Origin: JBCBGF01 sp039820585
Lineage (GTDB): Bacteria > Pseudomonadota > Alphaproteobacteria > Rhodobacterales > Rhodobacteraceae
Assembly (NCBI GenBank): GCA_039820585.1
Contig: JBCBPV010000005.1
Span: forward strand, 1 to 64,000
DNA length: 64,000 bases
Direction: 5' to 3'
Part shown: positions 43,819 through 52,829 of the stretch, one piece after another
Numbering within the stretch: the first letter of the stretch is position 1
Layout of the letters: each line of letters opens with the position of its first letter
Made by a program: the position numbers and the translations under genes
Notes under the pieces: model-generated
Databases searched by the model: none
What the model was told of the DNA's origin: nothing
What the model saw: the letters and a program-made list of their open reading frames with translations, nothing else

Positions 43819-44607
43819 CTAGAGATCGAATGTCGCAAAGACCGGCGCGTGATCTGAGGGTTGTTCCCACCCCCGCACGGCGCGCAAGATCCGCGATCCA
43901 CCCGCCCCTGACGCCAGATCGGGCGTGGCCCAGACGTGATCCAGCCGCCGCCCTTTGTCGGCGGCATCCCAATCGCGCGCGCGGTAGGACCACCAGCTGT
44001 ACAGTTGCCCATCGGGTATGTCCTTGCGGGTGACATCGACCCAGGCGCCCGCCTCTTGCGTCTCGGCCAGGTGCGCCACCTCAATGGGCGTGTGGCTGAC
44101 GACTTTGACAAGCTGTTTGTGGCTCCACACGTCATCTTCGCGCGGGGCGATGTTCAGATCCCCGACCAGGATTGCGCGGGCAGGGGGACTGTCACGAAAC
44201 CAATCCCGCATCTCGGTCAGGTAGTCGAGCTTCTGGCCAAACTTCTCATTCTTCTCGCGGTCGGGCACGTCGCCGCCTGCGGGGACATAAACGTTGTGAA
44301 TCACGGTGCCATCGTCCAACCGCCCGGCAACATGGCGCGCATGTCCCAGGCTCGCGAAATCCATATCGCCGGCATCCTCAAGAGGTAGCTTCGACAGGAT
44401 CGCCACCCCGTTATAGCCCTTCTGCCCCCGCGCCACGACATGGCCGTAGCCAAGGGCAGCAAAGGTTTCGAGCGGGATCTTTTCCACCGGTGACTTGCAC
44501 TCTTGCAGGCACAGGATGTCCGGCGCTTCCTCTGCCATCAGCTGGGCCACCAGACGCTCGCGCAGGCGGACCGAATTGATGTTCCAGGTGGCAAGCGTCA
44601 GGGTCAT
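43819..44607 (-). CDS. xth: Exodeoxyribonuclease III
   Basis: A 262-residue AP endonuclease/exonuclease of the ExoIII type for base-excision repair. Active-site residues appear in W-N-I-N-S, L-Q-E-C-K (Glu), G-D-L-N-I-A-P (Asp, Asn), R-L-D-H-V-W-A and the final S-D-H-A-P-V. The start at 44607 follows GGAG; the longer frame is not family-like. A strong terminator separates it from the response-regulator gene upstream. Confidence 0.96.
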   Translation of the reverse strand: MTLTLATWNINSVRLRERLVAQLMAEEAPDILCLQECKSPVEKIPLETFAALGYGHVVARGQKGYNGVAILSKLPLEDAGDMDFASLGHARHVAGRLDDGTVIHNVYVPAGGDVPDREKNEKFGQKLDYLTEMRDWFRDSPPARAILVGDLNIAPREDDVWSHKQLVKVVSHTPIEVAHLAETQEAGAWVDVTRKDIPDGQLYSWWSYRARDWDAADKGRRLDHVWATPDLASGAGGSRILRAVRGWEQPSDHAPVFATFDL

Positions 44608-44726
44608 TGGGGATCTCCGGCGGGAATGGCGCGTGCCCGTGCCTACTGCCGTAAGCGCCAAGGCTCAACCGTCCGCATTTCTTTGGTCCGGAAAATATCC
44701 CGGGGTCTGGGGCAGCGCCCCAGGCC

Positions 44727-44755
44727 AAAAAAAAGGCCGGGCACGAGGCCCGGCC
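44727..44755 (-). terminator. Rho-independent terminator of the response-regulator gene
   Basis: On the minus strand GGCCGGGC-CTCGT-GCCCGGCC is an 8-base perfect stem followed by eight T (44727-44734). It begins about 60 bases past the response-regulator stop, and also precedes the xth gene. Confidence 0.95.
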
Positions 44756-44817
44756 AGTCCAACAGGGAGGTATGCCACGTAATAACCCCTACGTGACCAG
44801 GGGAACTTTGATCTTGG

Positions 44818-45504
44818 TCAAGCGACCAATCTGTACCCACCACTTTCCGTAACAAGAAGGCGTGCGTTTGACGGATCTGGTTCTATTTTCTGCCGAAGAC
44901 GATAAATATGTGTTTCCAATGTATGTGTTGTGACACCCGCATTGTAACCCCACACCTCATGCAACAGCACATCGCGGGCCACGACGCCCTCTGTTGCGCG
45001 GTAGAGGAATTTCAGGATATTCGTCTCTTTCTCGGTCAGGCGGATCTTGCGATCTTCTTCTGTCACCAGCATTTTCTGGGCGGGCTTGAAGGTATAGGGC
45101 CCAAGCTGGAACACCGCATCTTCGGACTGTTCGTGCTGGCGCAGTTGCGCGCGGATGCGGGCCAGAAGGACCGGGAACTTGAACGGTTTCGTAACATAGT
45201 CATTTGCGCCTGCATCAAGGCCCAGGATCGTGTCGGCATCGCTGTCATGGCCCGTCAGCATCAGAACCGGGCACTTCACGCCCTGTTTGCGCATCAGGCG
45301 GCACAGCTCGCGCCCATCGGTATCGGGCAGGCCCACATCGAGGATCACAAGGTCATAGATCCCGGCCTTGGCCTTTTCCATCGCTTCGGCGCCAGAGCCG
45401 GCTTCGAAGACATCGAAATCCTCGGTCATCACCAGCTGTTCGCCCAGCGCTTCGCGCAGGTCTTCGTCGTCATCGACAAGCAGGATCTTCTTGAGATTAC
45501 CCAT
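44818..45504 (-). CDS. OmpR/PhoB family response regulator
   Basis: A 228-residue response regulator: receiver domain 1-118 with acidic pocket Asp11-13, phosphorylation site Asp56 in V-I-L-D-V-G-L-P-D and Lys106 in V-T-K-P-F; then a winged-helix DNA-binding domain ending T-H-T-L-E-T-H-I-Y-R-L-R-Q-K-I. No histidine kinase gene is adjacent, so it is an orphan regulator here. It looks like the CenR or PetR class of Rhodobacterales, but I cannot assign it firmly. GAGGAAGG precedes the ATG at 45504. Confidence 0.93.
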   Translation of the reverse strand: MGNLKKILLVDDDEDLREALGEQLVMTEDFDVFEAGSGAEAMEKAKAGIYDLVILDVGLPDTDGRELCRLMRKQGVKCPVLMLTGHDSDADTILGLDAGANDYVTKPFKFPVLLARIRAQLRQHEQSEDAVFQLGPYTFKPAQKMLVTEEDRKIRLTEKETNILKFLYRATEGVVARDVLLHEVWGYNAGVTTHTLETHIYRLRQKIEPDPSNARLLVTESGGYRLVA

Positions 45505-45607
45505 GTGTGATACCTTCCTCGGCTCGTGTTGACGAAGAGATGAGGCTTTGGCCGATTTCCGGCAACCTTTGCTGCACAAACTTCACGCGGTCGTGTCAGA
45601 GGCCTGA

Positions 45608-45622
45608 GAATTGTTTCAATTC
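45608..45622. promoter_or_regulatory. 15-bp palindrome between the response regulator and ribA
   Basis: GAATTG-TTT-CAATTC is a perfect inverted repeat in the 165-base divergent region, 48 bases before ribA and 104 bases before the response-regulator start. It is AT-rich in a GC-rich setting, which makes it a good operator candidate, possibly autoregulatory. Confidence 0.5.
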
Positions 45623-45669
45623 CGGGTGTTTGCGGCTAGAGCAAGCGCATCTCGACGATGGAATGTTTC

Positions 45670-46761
45670 ATGGCCCTTGGCCCGTCCTTGGCAGAATACA
45701 TCGCCCGCGCCCGTGCCGATTTGCGCATGGGGGTGCCTGTTGTGCTGGCCTTTGGCAATGGCGGGGGCGCGGTGATGTTGGCGGCGGAGACGTTGACGGA
45801 TTCGCGGTTGGCGGGCTTGCGCGCGCTGGGTGCGCCGGATCTGGTGATCACCGCGTGGCGGGCCGAGACGTTGAAGGCACGGGCCTATGACGGGGATGTG
45901 GCGCGAATTGCCATCCCCACAGATGCCGATGCGCGGTGGATCCGCGATGCGGCGGAACCGGCGAACGATCTGGCCGCACCGATGCGAGGGCCGTACATGA
46001 CCCGCCGCGATGGCGATGCGGCCGCGCATCGGGCCGCGGTGCTTCTGGCCAAGTCGGCGCAGCTTTTGCCAGCGGCTGTTGTGGCCGTGCCCGTGGCGTT
46101 GGCGGATCTTGCAGAGGCGGGGGCCTTGACGACGCTGCCGCTGGATGGGCTGGCGGACGCGCTGCGGGGTCTCAGCCCGTTGCGCGATATCGTGGCGGGG
46201 CGCGTGCCGTTGGGCGTGGCTGAGACGACGAAGGTGCATGTCTTCCGCCCCGAAGATGGCGGGGAAGAGCATTATGCGGTGGAGCTTGGCCGCGTGGATC
46301 GCGGTGCGCCGGTGCTGACCCGCCTGCATTCGGCGTGCTTTACCGGCGATGTGCTGGGGTCGCTGAAATGCGATTGCGGGCCGCAGTTGAACGGTGCTTT
46401 GGCGGCCATGGCGGCAGAGGGTGCGGGCGTGTTGTTGTACCTGAACCAGGAAGGCCGCGGCATCGGGCTCGCCAACAAGATGCGGGCCTATGCGTTACAG
46501 GATCAGGGGTTTGATACGGTTGAGGCCAATCATCGCCTGGGCTTTGAAGACGATGAACGGGATTTCCGCATCGGCGCCGCGATTCTGCGTGAGATGGGGA
46601 TTGGCACCGTTCGGTTGATGACGAACAACCCCGCAAAGGTGGCGATGCTGCAAAGCGCCGAGATCGATGTGGCGGAGCGGGTGCCGCTGAAGGTGGGGCT
46701 GAACCCGCTGAATGAGAAGTATCTCGATGTGAAGGCCAAGAAATCGGGGCATATCCTGTGA
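45670..46761 (+). CDS. ribA: GTP cyclohydrolase II
   Basis: A 363-residue enzyme that opens GTP to start riboflavin synthesis. The C-terminal half has the zinc cysteines in H-S-A-C-F-T-G-D-V-L-G-S-L-K-C-D-C-G and the catalytic R-G-I-G-L region (Q-E-G-R-G-I-G-L-A-N-K). The N-terminal 150 residues are a degenerate, RibB-like extension lacking recognised DHBP-synthase motifs. Two start choices exist; 45670 has GGAA eight bases upstream, while the earlier ATG (45658) lacks any. Confidence 0.93.
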   Translation: MALGPSLAEYIARARADLRMGVPVVLAFGNGGGAVMLAAETLTDSRLAGLRALGAPDLVITAWRAETLKARAYDGDVARIAIPTDADARWIRDAAEPANDLAAPMRGPYMTRRDGDAAAHRAAVLLAKSAQLLPAAVVAVPVALADLAEAGALTTLPLDGLADALRGLSPLRDIVAGRVPLGVAETTKVHVFRPEDGGEEHYAVELGRVDRGAPVLTRLHSACFTGDVLGSLKCDCGPQLNGALAAMAAEGAGVLLYLNQEGRGIGLANKMRAYALQDQGFDTVEANHRLGFEDDERDFRIGAAILREMGIGTVRLMTNNPAKVAMLQSAEIDVAERVPLKVGLNPLNEKYLDVKAKKSGHIL

Positions 46762-47252
46762 CACCGGTTGATCTGGTGATCGCGGGGGGGATGGCGCGGT
46801 TTTGCGGTCGTCGGTTCCCTTGCACGGTTGGGCGCGGGGGCCTCACGGATCGTAAGCGCGAGGGTGACGGGGCGACGCCGCGGGGCACGCACCGGATTGT
46901 CGGCATGCTGTATCGGCCTGACCGGATGGCCCGGCCCACCGATTGGGCGGTGCCGATCCGGCCCGGTGATCTGTGGTCAGACGATCCCGGTGACCCGGAT
47001 TACAACATGATGGTGCGGGCGCCCCATGGGTTTGGGCATGAGGCGTTGCGGCGGGCCGACCCGCTGTATGATCTTGTGATCCTGACGGATTGGAACTGGC
47101 CCTATGCGGTCAAAGGCCGGGGGTCGGCGATTTTTCTGCATCGCTGGCGCAGGCCGGGTTATCCGACCGAGGGGTGCGTGGCGTTCCGGCCGGATGATCT
47201 TTTGTGGATCGCGCGGCGGATCCGGTATGAGACGCGGCTGATTGTATCTTAG
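46758..47252 (+). CDS. L,D-transpeptidase (YkuD) fold protein without signal peptide
   Basis: A 164-residue YkuD-family protein. His128 in I-F-L-H-R-W and nucleophile Cys140 in P-T-E-G-C-V-A-F are the catalytic pair. Unlike typical L,D-transpeptidases it has no signal peptide or membrane anchor from this start. The GTG overlaps the ribA stop by four bases, so that start is secure. It may act in the cytoplasm, or the export route is not obvious. Its stop shares TTAG with yggS. Confidence 0.88.
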   Translation: MTPVDLVIAGGMARFCGRRFPCTVGRGGLTDRKREGDGATPRGTHRIVGMLYRPDRMARPTDWAVPIRPGDLWSDDPGDPDYNMMVRAPHGFGHEALRRADPLYDLVILTDWNWPYAVKGRGSAIFLHRWRRPGYPTEGCVAFRPDDLLWIARRIRYETRLIVS

Positions 47253-47902
47253 ACGGCGACCCGCGCGCCGAAGATTGCCGATCCCACGCGCACATGGGTG
47301 GCCCCCAGCGCGATGGCGCTTTCAAAATCGCCGCTCATGCCCATGGACAAGCCGGTCAGGCCGTTGCGTTCCGCGATCTTGGCCAGCAGCGCAAAGTGCA
47401 GGCTGGGCTCTTCGTCGATCGGCGGGATGCACATCAGGCCTTTGACCGGCAGATCGAGCGCCCGTGCCTCGGCCACCAGCGCATCCGCATCGGCGGGCAG
47501 GGCGCCTGCCTTCTGCGGCTCTTCCCCGGTGTTGATTTGCAGGAAGACGTCGGGGCAGGTGCCGATCTCTTGCGCGATCCGGGCGATGGATTTGGCCAGC
47601 TTGGGGCGGTCCACGGTGTGGATGGCGTCAAACAGCTCCATCGCCTGGCGGGTTTTGTTGGATTGAAGGGGGCCGACGAGGTGGAGGTTGATCCCCTCGT
47701 AGCGCTGTCGGAAACCGGGCCATTTGCCTGCGGCTTCTTGCACGCGGTTTTCGCCGAAGATGCGGTGGCCTTGGGACAGCACGGCGTCAACGCGGTCGAG
47801 CGGTTGGACCTTGGAGATTGCGATTAGGGTGGTGGATCCCGGTGCGCGGCCTGCCTTGGCCTCAGCGGCGGCGATGCGGGTGGTGATTTCAGAAAGCGAC
47901 AT
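47249..47902 (-). CDS. YggS family PLP homeostasis protein
   Basis: A 217-residue PLP-binding protein of the YggS/PLPBP/ProSC family, monomeric TIM barrel. The PLP lysine is Lys31 in L-I-A-I-S-K-V-Q-P; H-L-V-G-P-L-Q-S-N-K, M-C-I-P-P and S-M-G-M-S-G-D-F are conserved, as is V-R-V-G-S-A-I-F-G. It buffers pyridoxal phosphate levels. The ATG at 47902 follows GGAGGATCC. The porin gene lies upstream with a strong terminator between them. Confidence 0.95.
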   Translation of the reverse strand: MSLSEITTRIAAAEAKAGRAPGSTTLIAISKVQPLDRVDAVLSQGHRIFGENRVQEAAGKWPGFRQRYEGINLHLVGPLQSNKTRQAMELFDAIHTVDRPKLAKSIARIAQEIGTCPDVFLQINTGEEPQKAGALPADADALVAEARALDLPVKGLMCIPPIDEEPSLHFALLAKIAERNGLTGLSMGMSGDFESAIALGATHVRVGSAIFGARVAV

Positions 47903-47943
47903 GGATCCTCCGCAACCGTTGCGGGGCCTATCTGCCAAAAAGA

Positions 47944-47969
47944 AAAGAGCGGGCCAAGGCCCGCTCTTT
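47944..47969. terminator. Palindromic terminator downstream of the porin gene
   Basis: AAAGAGCGGGCC-AA-GGCCCGCTCTTT is a perfect 12-base-arm palindrome. On the minus strand it follows the porin stop by 25 bases and ends in CTTTTC, so it should terminate the porin transcript before yggS. Confidence 0.88.
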
Positions 47970-47994
47970 CCGAATTCAGGTCATCCCGGAGGAT

Positions 47995-48975
47995 TTAGAA
48001 GCTCATGGCCAGGCCGAGCGACCAGACGGTCGAGTCTGCTGTGCCATCGTTGGGGTCGGAGTTAGCAATACCGAACTGTGCTTCTGCGCCGCCGCCGAGG
48101 TCATAGCCAACCACGAGGCCAACACCGGAGCTGTCGCCCTCACCGAGGACCCAGTCGCTGTATTCGCCCCAGTTCAGGCCGATTGTCAGCGCGTCCATGC
48201 TGTAGCCAACTGCAAGACCGATGTGTTCTGGGTCGGGGAGAGCTGCACCACCGGCAGACACATCACCGACGATGAAGCTTGCAGCAGCCGAGAAGCCGCC
48301 CGCAAAGCCCGCGTCAATGCTCAAACCAATCAGGTCAGCATCAACATCTGGCGTCGGAGCAGGGTCGTCAGGGTTCAGCGTTGCGCCTGATACGGTTTGG
48401 TAACCGAGGCCGAGGCCCAGGTCTACGCCGCCCAAGTCAACGTCGTAAGAAATACCAAGACCAATGACCGGATCGCCAGTGCCCGTGTCGTCCAGCTCTG
48501 CCGAGATCGCCAGAGCGACATCACCGAACGAATAGTCGTAACGAGCGATCTGGCCGTCGTAAAACTCACCGTCCAGACCGTTGTTGCCGTTGTAACCGGC
48601 ATGCTCGTTCTCGTCCTTGATCGACCCACCGAAGATGGCTTCGGACATTGCACGGTCCAGGGCACCGTCGGTGTCACCCATCGTCAGGGTGCCGAACGAA
48701 CCGGAGATGAACAGCGTTTCACCGCCTTGCGTGGAGTCAGCGAACGCGCCCGAAGGATCGCCATCCGACTCGTCGAGGTCGATCGATGCACCAAACGTCA
48801 GCCCCGTGTCGGTTTCACCCGACATAGTGAACGTGACGTCAATGTCTGTATGGAGCTGGGTTTCTGTATCGTCGTCGAAGATACCCAGTTCAGCCGAACC
48901 GCTGAGCGAGACGTCAGCAGCGGCAATACCAGCCGAGACGACGAGCGCCGTGCTAGCAAGAAGAACCTTTTTCAT
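47995..48975 (-). CDS. Outer-membrane porin
   Basis: A 326-residue porin: signal peptide M-K-K-V-L-L-A-S-T-A-L-V-V-S-A-G-I-A-A-A, then an acidic, glycine-rich beta-barrel with alternating strands and the C-terminal strand V-W-S-L-G-L-A-M-S-F ending in Phe, as needed by the BAM complex. It resembles the general porins of Rhodobacterales. It allows passive uptake of small solutes. GAGGGAAAACG precedes the ATG at 48975. The mRNA leader contains two competing hairpins. Confidence 0.94.
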   Translation of the reverse strand: MKKVLLASTALVVSAGIAAADVSLSGSAELGIFDDDTETQLHTDIDVTFTMSGETDTGLTFGASIDLDESDGDPSGAFADSTQGGETLFISGSFGTLTMGDTDGALDRAMSEAIFGGSIKDENEHAGYNGNNGLDGEFYDGQIARYDYSFGDVALAISAELDDTGTGDPVIGLGISYDVDLGGVDLGLGLGYQTVSGATLNPDDPAPTPDVDADLIGLSIDAGFAGGFSAAASFIVGDVSAGGAALPDPEHIGLAVGYSMDALTIGLNWGEYSDWVLGEGDSSGVGLVVGYDLGGGAEAQFGIANSDPNDGTADSTVWSLGLAMSF

Positions 48976-48997
48976 TTCGTTTTCCCTCGTGTTCAAA

Positions 48998-49029
48998 GGT
49001 GTACCTCAATTCGGGTACACCAAATTGAG
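48998..49029 (-). promoter_or_regulatory. Interleaved inverted repeats upstream of the porin start
   Basis: GGTGTACC (48998-49005) pairs with GGTACACC (49014-49021), and CTCAATT (49005-49011) pairs with AATTGAG (49023-49029). The arms interleave, so only one hairpin can form at a time. They lie 23-54 bases upstream of the porin ATG, just before the ribosome-binding site. They could be an RNA switch or overlapping protein-binding palindromes. Confidence 0.55.
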
Positions 49030-49219
49030 TATGCGTTTCTCTCGCTCCAAGCGCGTTTGAATGCAAGAATACCCGCCCGACCGCGTTCAAATGCGCTATC
49101 ATTGGTGCACCGATGCCACAGTGATGCAAGCGGGCCAGAACCTGGGCGCCGGGGAATCGTCTTGTGGCGCTTTCCGGGACCGGATACCTAGCGTTTTAAA
49201 GGCCGGGCGCGGGGGAGAT

Positions 49220-49732
49220 ATGCAAGCGCAGTACATCACAAAATACGCATGTTTCGGGGTGATTCTGTTGACTCTGGCCGCGTGCGACAGCGAGTTGGGC
49301 AGCGTTTTCGAACCCCGAAGCGAAGTGGGTGTGCCCGAGAGTGTTTTGGAACAGCGCCAGAATACCCCCGCCGCCGAGATCGAGGGCCGCGAGTCGATCT
49401 TTGATCTGTTCCTGGATCGTGACGATCCCAATGTCACCATCGAGGTGAACAAGTACATCTGGAATGCCGCGCTCGACGTGCTGGATTTCATGCCGATCCA
49501 GGCGGCGGACCCGTTCTCTGGCGTTCTGGTCTATGGCTTTGGCACACCGCCGGGGTCGAACCGGGCGTATCGCGCGACCGTCTATGTGCAGGACCCTGCC
49601 TTGGATGCGCGGTCTTTGCGCGTGGCGCTGGTGTCGCGCAGCGGCCCGGCGTCGCTTGAGACAACGCGCGCGATTGAGGACGCGATCCTGACCCGTGCGC
49701 GTCAGCTACGGATCGCCGACAGCGAACTCTAG
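49220..49732 (+). CDS. DUF3576 lipoprotein
   Basis: A 170-residue lipoprotein (signal L-L-T-L-A-A-C, Cys22) with a DUF3576 domain: S-I-F-D-L-F-L-D-R-D-D-P-N, V-N-K-Y-I-W-N-A-A-L-D-V-L-D-F and G-T-P-P-G-S-N-R-A-Y-R. Function unknown, but the gene usually sits just before leuS in alphaproteobacteria, as here. The ATG at 49220 follows GGGGGAGAT; the longer open frame is not needed. Confidence 0.92.
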   Translation: MQAQYITKYACFGVILLTLAACDSELGSVFEPRSEVGVPESVLEQRQNTPAAEIEGRESIFDLFLDRDDPNVTIEVNKYIWNAALDVLDFMPIQAADPFSGVLVYGFGTPPGSNRAYRATVYVQDPALDARSLRVALVSRSGPASLETTRAIEDAILTRARQLRIADSEL

Positions 49733-49807
49733 ATTCCCGCCCCGTTGACACGTATCACCACGCCGGACCCTGTTGCCCGGCGTTTTCATCTTCAAGGACA
49801 CCCGCAC

Positions 49808-52354
49808 ATGTCGCGCTATTCCCCCGCAGACGTGGAACCCAAATGGCAAGCCGCCTGGGCCGACGCCGGCACCTTCACCGCCACGCGCGATGAAAGCCGG
49901 CCCAAGTACTACGTGCTTGAGATGTTTCCCTACCCCTCGGGGCGGATCCACATGGGGCATGTGCGCAACTACACCATGGGCGACGTGATCGCGCGATATA
50001 AGATCTCGACCGGGCACAGCGTGCTGCATCCGATGGGGTGGGACGCGTTCGGCATGCCGGCCGAGAATGCCGCGATTGAGCGGGGCGGGCACCCCAAGGA
50101 CTGGACCTACGGCAACATCGCGGACATGCGCGACCAGATGAAGCCCTTGGGTCTGTCGATCGACTGGGGCCGTGAGTTCGCGACCTGTGATCCGGAGTAT
50201 TACGGCCAGCAGCAATCGATGTTCATCGACTTCATGGAAAAAGGGCTCGTTTACCGCAAGAACGCGACGGTGAACTGGGATCCGGTCGATATGACCGTTC
50301 TGGCCAATGAGCAAGTTATCGATGGCAAAGGCTGGCGGTCGGACGCGCCGGTGGAGCGGCGCGAGCTGACGCAGTGGTTCTTCAAGATCTCGGATTTCTC
50401 GGAAGAGTTGCTGGAGGCGATTGACGGCCTTGATGGCTGGCCCGCGAAGGTCAAGCTGATGCAGAGCAACTGGATCGGCAAGTCGCGGGGGCTTCAGTTT
50501 GCGTTTGAGCGCGTGGGCGGGGGTGATCCGATTGAGGTGTATACCACGCGCCCCGACACGCTGATGGGCGCGAGCTTTGTTGGCATCTCGCCGGATCATC
50601 CGTTGGCGAAGGAGTTGGCAGAGACGAACGCGGATGTGGCGGCGTTTCGGGCTGAGGTGGCCAAGGGTGGCACCACGGAAGAGGCGTTGGAGAAGGCGGA
50701 GAAGCTGGGCTTTGACACCGGGCTGACGGTGAAGCATCCGCTGAACCCGGACTGGGAGCTGCCGGTCTGGATCGCGAATTTTATCCTAATGGATTACGGG
50801 ACCGGCGCGATCTTTGCTTGCCCGGCGCACGATCAGCGCGACTTGGATTTCTGCCGAAAATACGATCTGCCGGTGATTGATACGTTTCTGGCTTTGGACG
50901 ATCCAGCGCCTGTGGGGGCTGAAGCGTTTGCGCCGCCGAAATCTGAGAAGGTGCGGTGGGTGGATCACTTTGCCGGGCTGGATGTGGCGACCGGGGAAGA
51001 GGCGATTGATGCGACGATCGCCTTTGCAGAAGCCGCTGGCTGGGGGAAAGGCGTCACGCAATACCGCCTGCGCGACTGGGGGCTGAGCCGCCAGCGCTAT
51101 TGGGGCTGTCCGATCCCGGTGGTGCATTGCGATACCTGCGGCGTGGTGCCGGAGAAGAAAGAGAACCTGCCGGTCCGTTTGCCCGATGATGTCAGTTTCG
51201 ATCAGCCGGGCAATCCGCTGGATCGCCACCCGACATGGCGCGACGTGCCGTGCCCGTCCTGCGGGAAGCCGGCCAAGCGTGAGACCGATACGATGGACAC
51301 CTTCGTGGATTCGTCGTGGTACTTCGCGCGGTTCACGGCCCCCGATGCGCCGACGCCGACCAATGCCGAGGATGCGGCCTATTGGATGAACGTGGACCAG
51401 TATATCGGCGGGATCGAGCATGCGATTTTGCACCTGCTCTATTCCCGGTTCTTTGCCCGGGCGATGCATATCTGTGGCCACCTGCCGGCCAGCGCGATTG
51501 AGCCGTTCGATGCGCTGTTCACGCAAGGGATGGTGACGCATGAGATCTATGTCACGCGGGATGAGCGGGATCGGCCCGTCTATCATCTGCCTGAACATAT
51601 CGAATGGCATGAGAGCGGTGCGCGGCTTGGTGAGAGCGGTGCGCCGGTTGAGGTGATCCCCTCGGCCAAGATGTCGAAGTCAAAAAAGAACGTCGTCGAT
51701 CCCGTGAATATCATTGAGGCCTATGGCGCGGATACGGCCCGCTGGTTCGTGCTGTCCGACAGCCCACCGGAACGCGATGTGGAATGGACGGCCTCGGGGG
51801 CCGAGGCGGCGTACAAGCACCTGTCGCGGGTGTACCGGATCGCGTCGGATATCGCTGAGGCACCGCAAGCGGGTGCGGGCGACGACGATCTGCTGCGCGC
51901 GATGCACAAGGCGATCCATGATGTGACGATGGGCGTTGAGAGCTTTGGCTTCAACGCGGCCATCGCCAAGCTTTACGGGTTCACCAATACGATGGCGAAG
52001 ACCAAGGCCGGACGCGACACCCGTGCGCAGGCGATGCGGGTGATGGCGCAGTTGATGGCGCCTGTGACGCCGCATTTGTCAGAGGAAATCTGGTCAATGC
52101 TGGGCGGTGAGGGGTTGATTGCGAACGCGCCCTGGCCGGTGGCGGATGAAAGCTACCTCGTTGAGGACACGGTGACGTTGCCGATCCAGGTCAACGGCAA
52201 GCGGCGGTCGGAACTGACCGTGGCCAAGGATCTGGACAAGGATGCGATTGAAAAGCTGGTGCTGGACGATCAGGCTGTACAAAAGGCGCTGGCCGGTGGC
52301 GCGCCCAAGAAGCTGATCGTGGTTCCGGGCCGTATCGTGAATGTCGTTGTATAG
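49808..52354 (+). CDS. leuS: Leucine--tRNA ligase
   Basis: An 848-residue class I synthetase charging tRNA-Leu. The HIGH-like motif is P-Y-P-S-G-R-I-H-M-G-H (41-51) and KMSKS is at 621-625; the editing CP1 domain lies between, with the T-R-P-D-T-L motif near 255, and a zinc-like C-D-T-C motif near 440. The start at 49808 follows AAGGA; 21 upstream residues are open but lie in the leader. The next gene starts 14 bases before its stop. Confidence 0.98.
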   Translation: MSRYSPADVEPKWQAAWADAGTFTATRDESRPKYYVLEMFPYPSGRIHMGHVRNYTMGDVIARYKISTGHSVLHPMGWDAFGMPAENAAIERGGHPKDWTYGNIADMRDQMKPLGLSIDWGREFATCDPEYYGQQQSMFIDFMEKGLVYRKNATVNWDPVDMTVLANEQVIDGKGWRSDAPVERRELTQWFFKISDFSEELLEAIDGLDGWPAKVKLMQSNWIGKSRGLQFAFERVGGGDPIEVYTTRPDTLMGASFVGISPDHPLAKELAETNADVAAFRAEVAKGGTTEEALEKAEKLGFDTGLTVKHPLNPDWELPVWIANFILMDYGTGAIFACPAHDQRDLDFCRKYDLPVIDTFLALDDPAPVGAEAFAPPKSEKVRWVDHFAGLDVATGEEAIDATIAFAEAAGWGKGVTQYRLRDWGLSRQRYWGCPIPVVHCDTCGVVPEKKENLPVRLPDDVSFDQPGNPLDRHPTWRDVPCPSCGKPAKRETDTMDTFVDSSWYFARFTAPDAPTPTNAEDAAYWMNVDQYIGGIEHAILHLLYSRFFARAMHICGHLPASAIEPFDALFTQGMVTHEIYVTRDERDRPVYHLPEHIEWHESGARLGESGAPVEVIPSAKMSKSKKNVVDPVNIIEAYGADTARWFVLSDSPPERDVEWTASGAEAAYKHLSRVYRIASDIAEAPQAGAGDDDLLRAMHKAIHDVTMGVESFGFNAAIAKLYGFTNTMAKTKAGRDTRAQAMRVMAQLMAPVTPHLSEEIWSMLGGEGLIANAPWPVADESYLVEDTVTLPIQVNGKRRSELTVAKDLDKDAIEKLVLDDQAVQKALAGGAPKKLIVVPGRIVNVVV

Positions 52355-52829
52355 CCGCAGGTTCGTTCTCGCCCTTCCCGTTGTCGTTGCGGGCTGTGGC
52401 TTTACGCCGGTCTACGGGCCGGGTGGGGCGGCGGAAGGATTGCGTGGGCGCGTGGATGTTGATCCGCCGCGCGATACCGTGGGGTTCGAGCTGGTCCGCC
52501 AGTTGGAGGATCGGTTCGGGCTGCCGGACCAGGTAGACTACCGGCTGACGGCGGACGTGTTCGTGTCTGAAGAAGAGCTTGGGATTACCCCGGACCAGGA
52601 GATCACGCGGTTCAATGTGCTGGGCCGTGTTCGTTTCGCCCTGTTTGATCTCACCTCTGGCGACCTGGTGACGGATGGCGAGGTGTCGAACTTCACCAGT
52701 TACTCGGCCACCGGCACGCCCTTTGCCACCCAGACCGCGCGGCAGGACGCGCGGGACCGGCTGATGGGGGTGCTGGCGGATCAGGTCGTCGCTCGCCTGT
52801 TGGTGACAGCAGAGGACTGGCGGGGATGA
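52341..52829 (+). CDS. lptE: LPS assembly lipoprotein LptE
   Basis: A 162-residue lipoprotein with signal ending V-V-A-G-C (Cys19) followed by G-F-T-P-V-Y-G. It plugs the LptD barrel that places LPS in the outer membrane. It matches the alphaproteobacterial LptE pattern, and the leuS-lptE-holA order is conserved. It overlaps leuS by 14 bases and holA by four. Confidence 0.93.
   Translation: MSLYSRRFVLALPVVVAGCGFTPVYGPGGAAEGLRGRVDVDPPRDTVGFELVRQLEDRFGLPDQVDYRLTADVFVSEEELGITPDQEITRFNVLGRVRFALFDLTSGDLVTDGEVSNFTSYSATGTPFATQTARQDARDRLMGVLADQVVARLLVTAEDWRG

Noticed and set aside
49050..49095. Near-repeat GCGTTTGAATGC and GCGTTCAAATGC upstream of the porin, considered as porin promoter
   Set aside because: No -35/-10 spacing was convincing, so I did not call a promoter.
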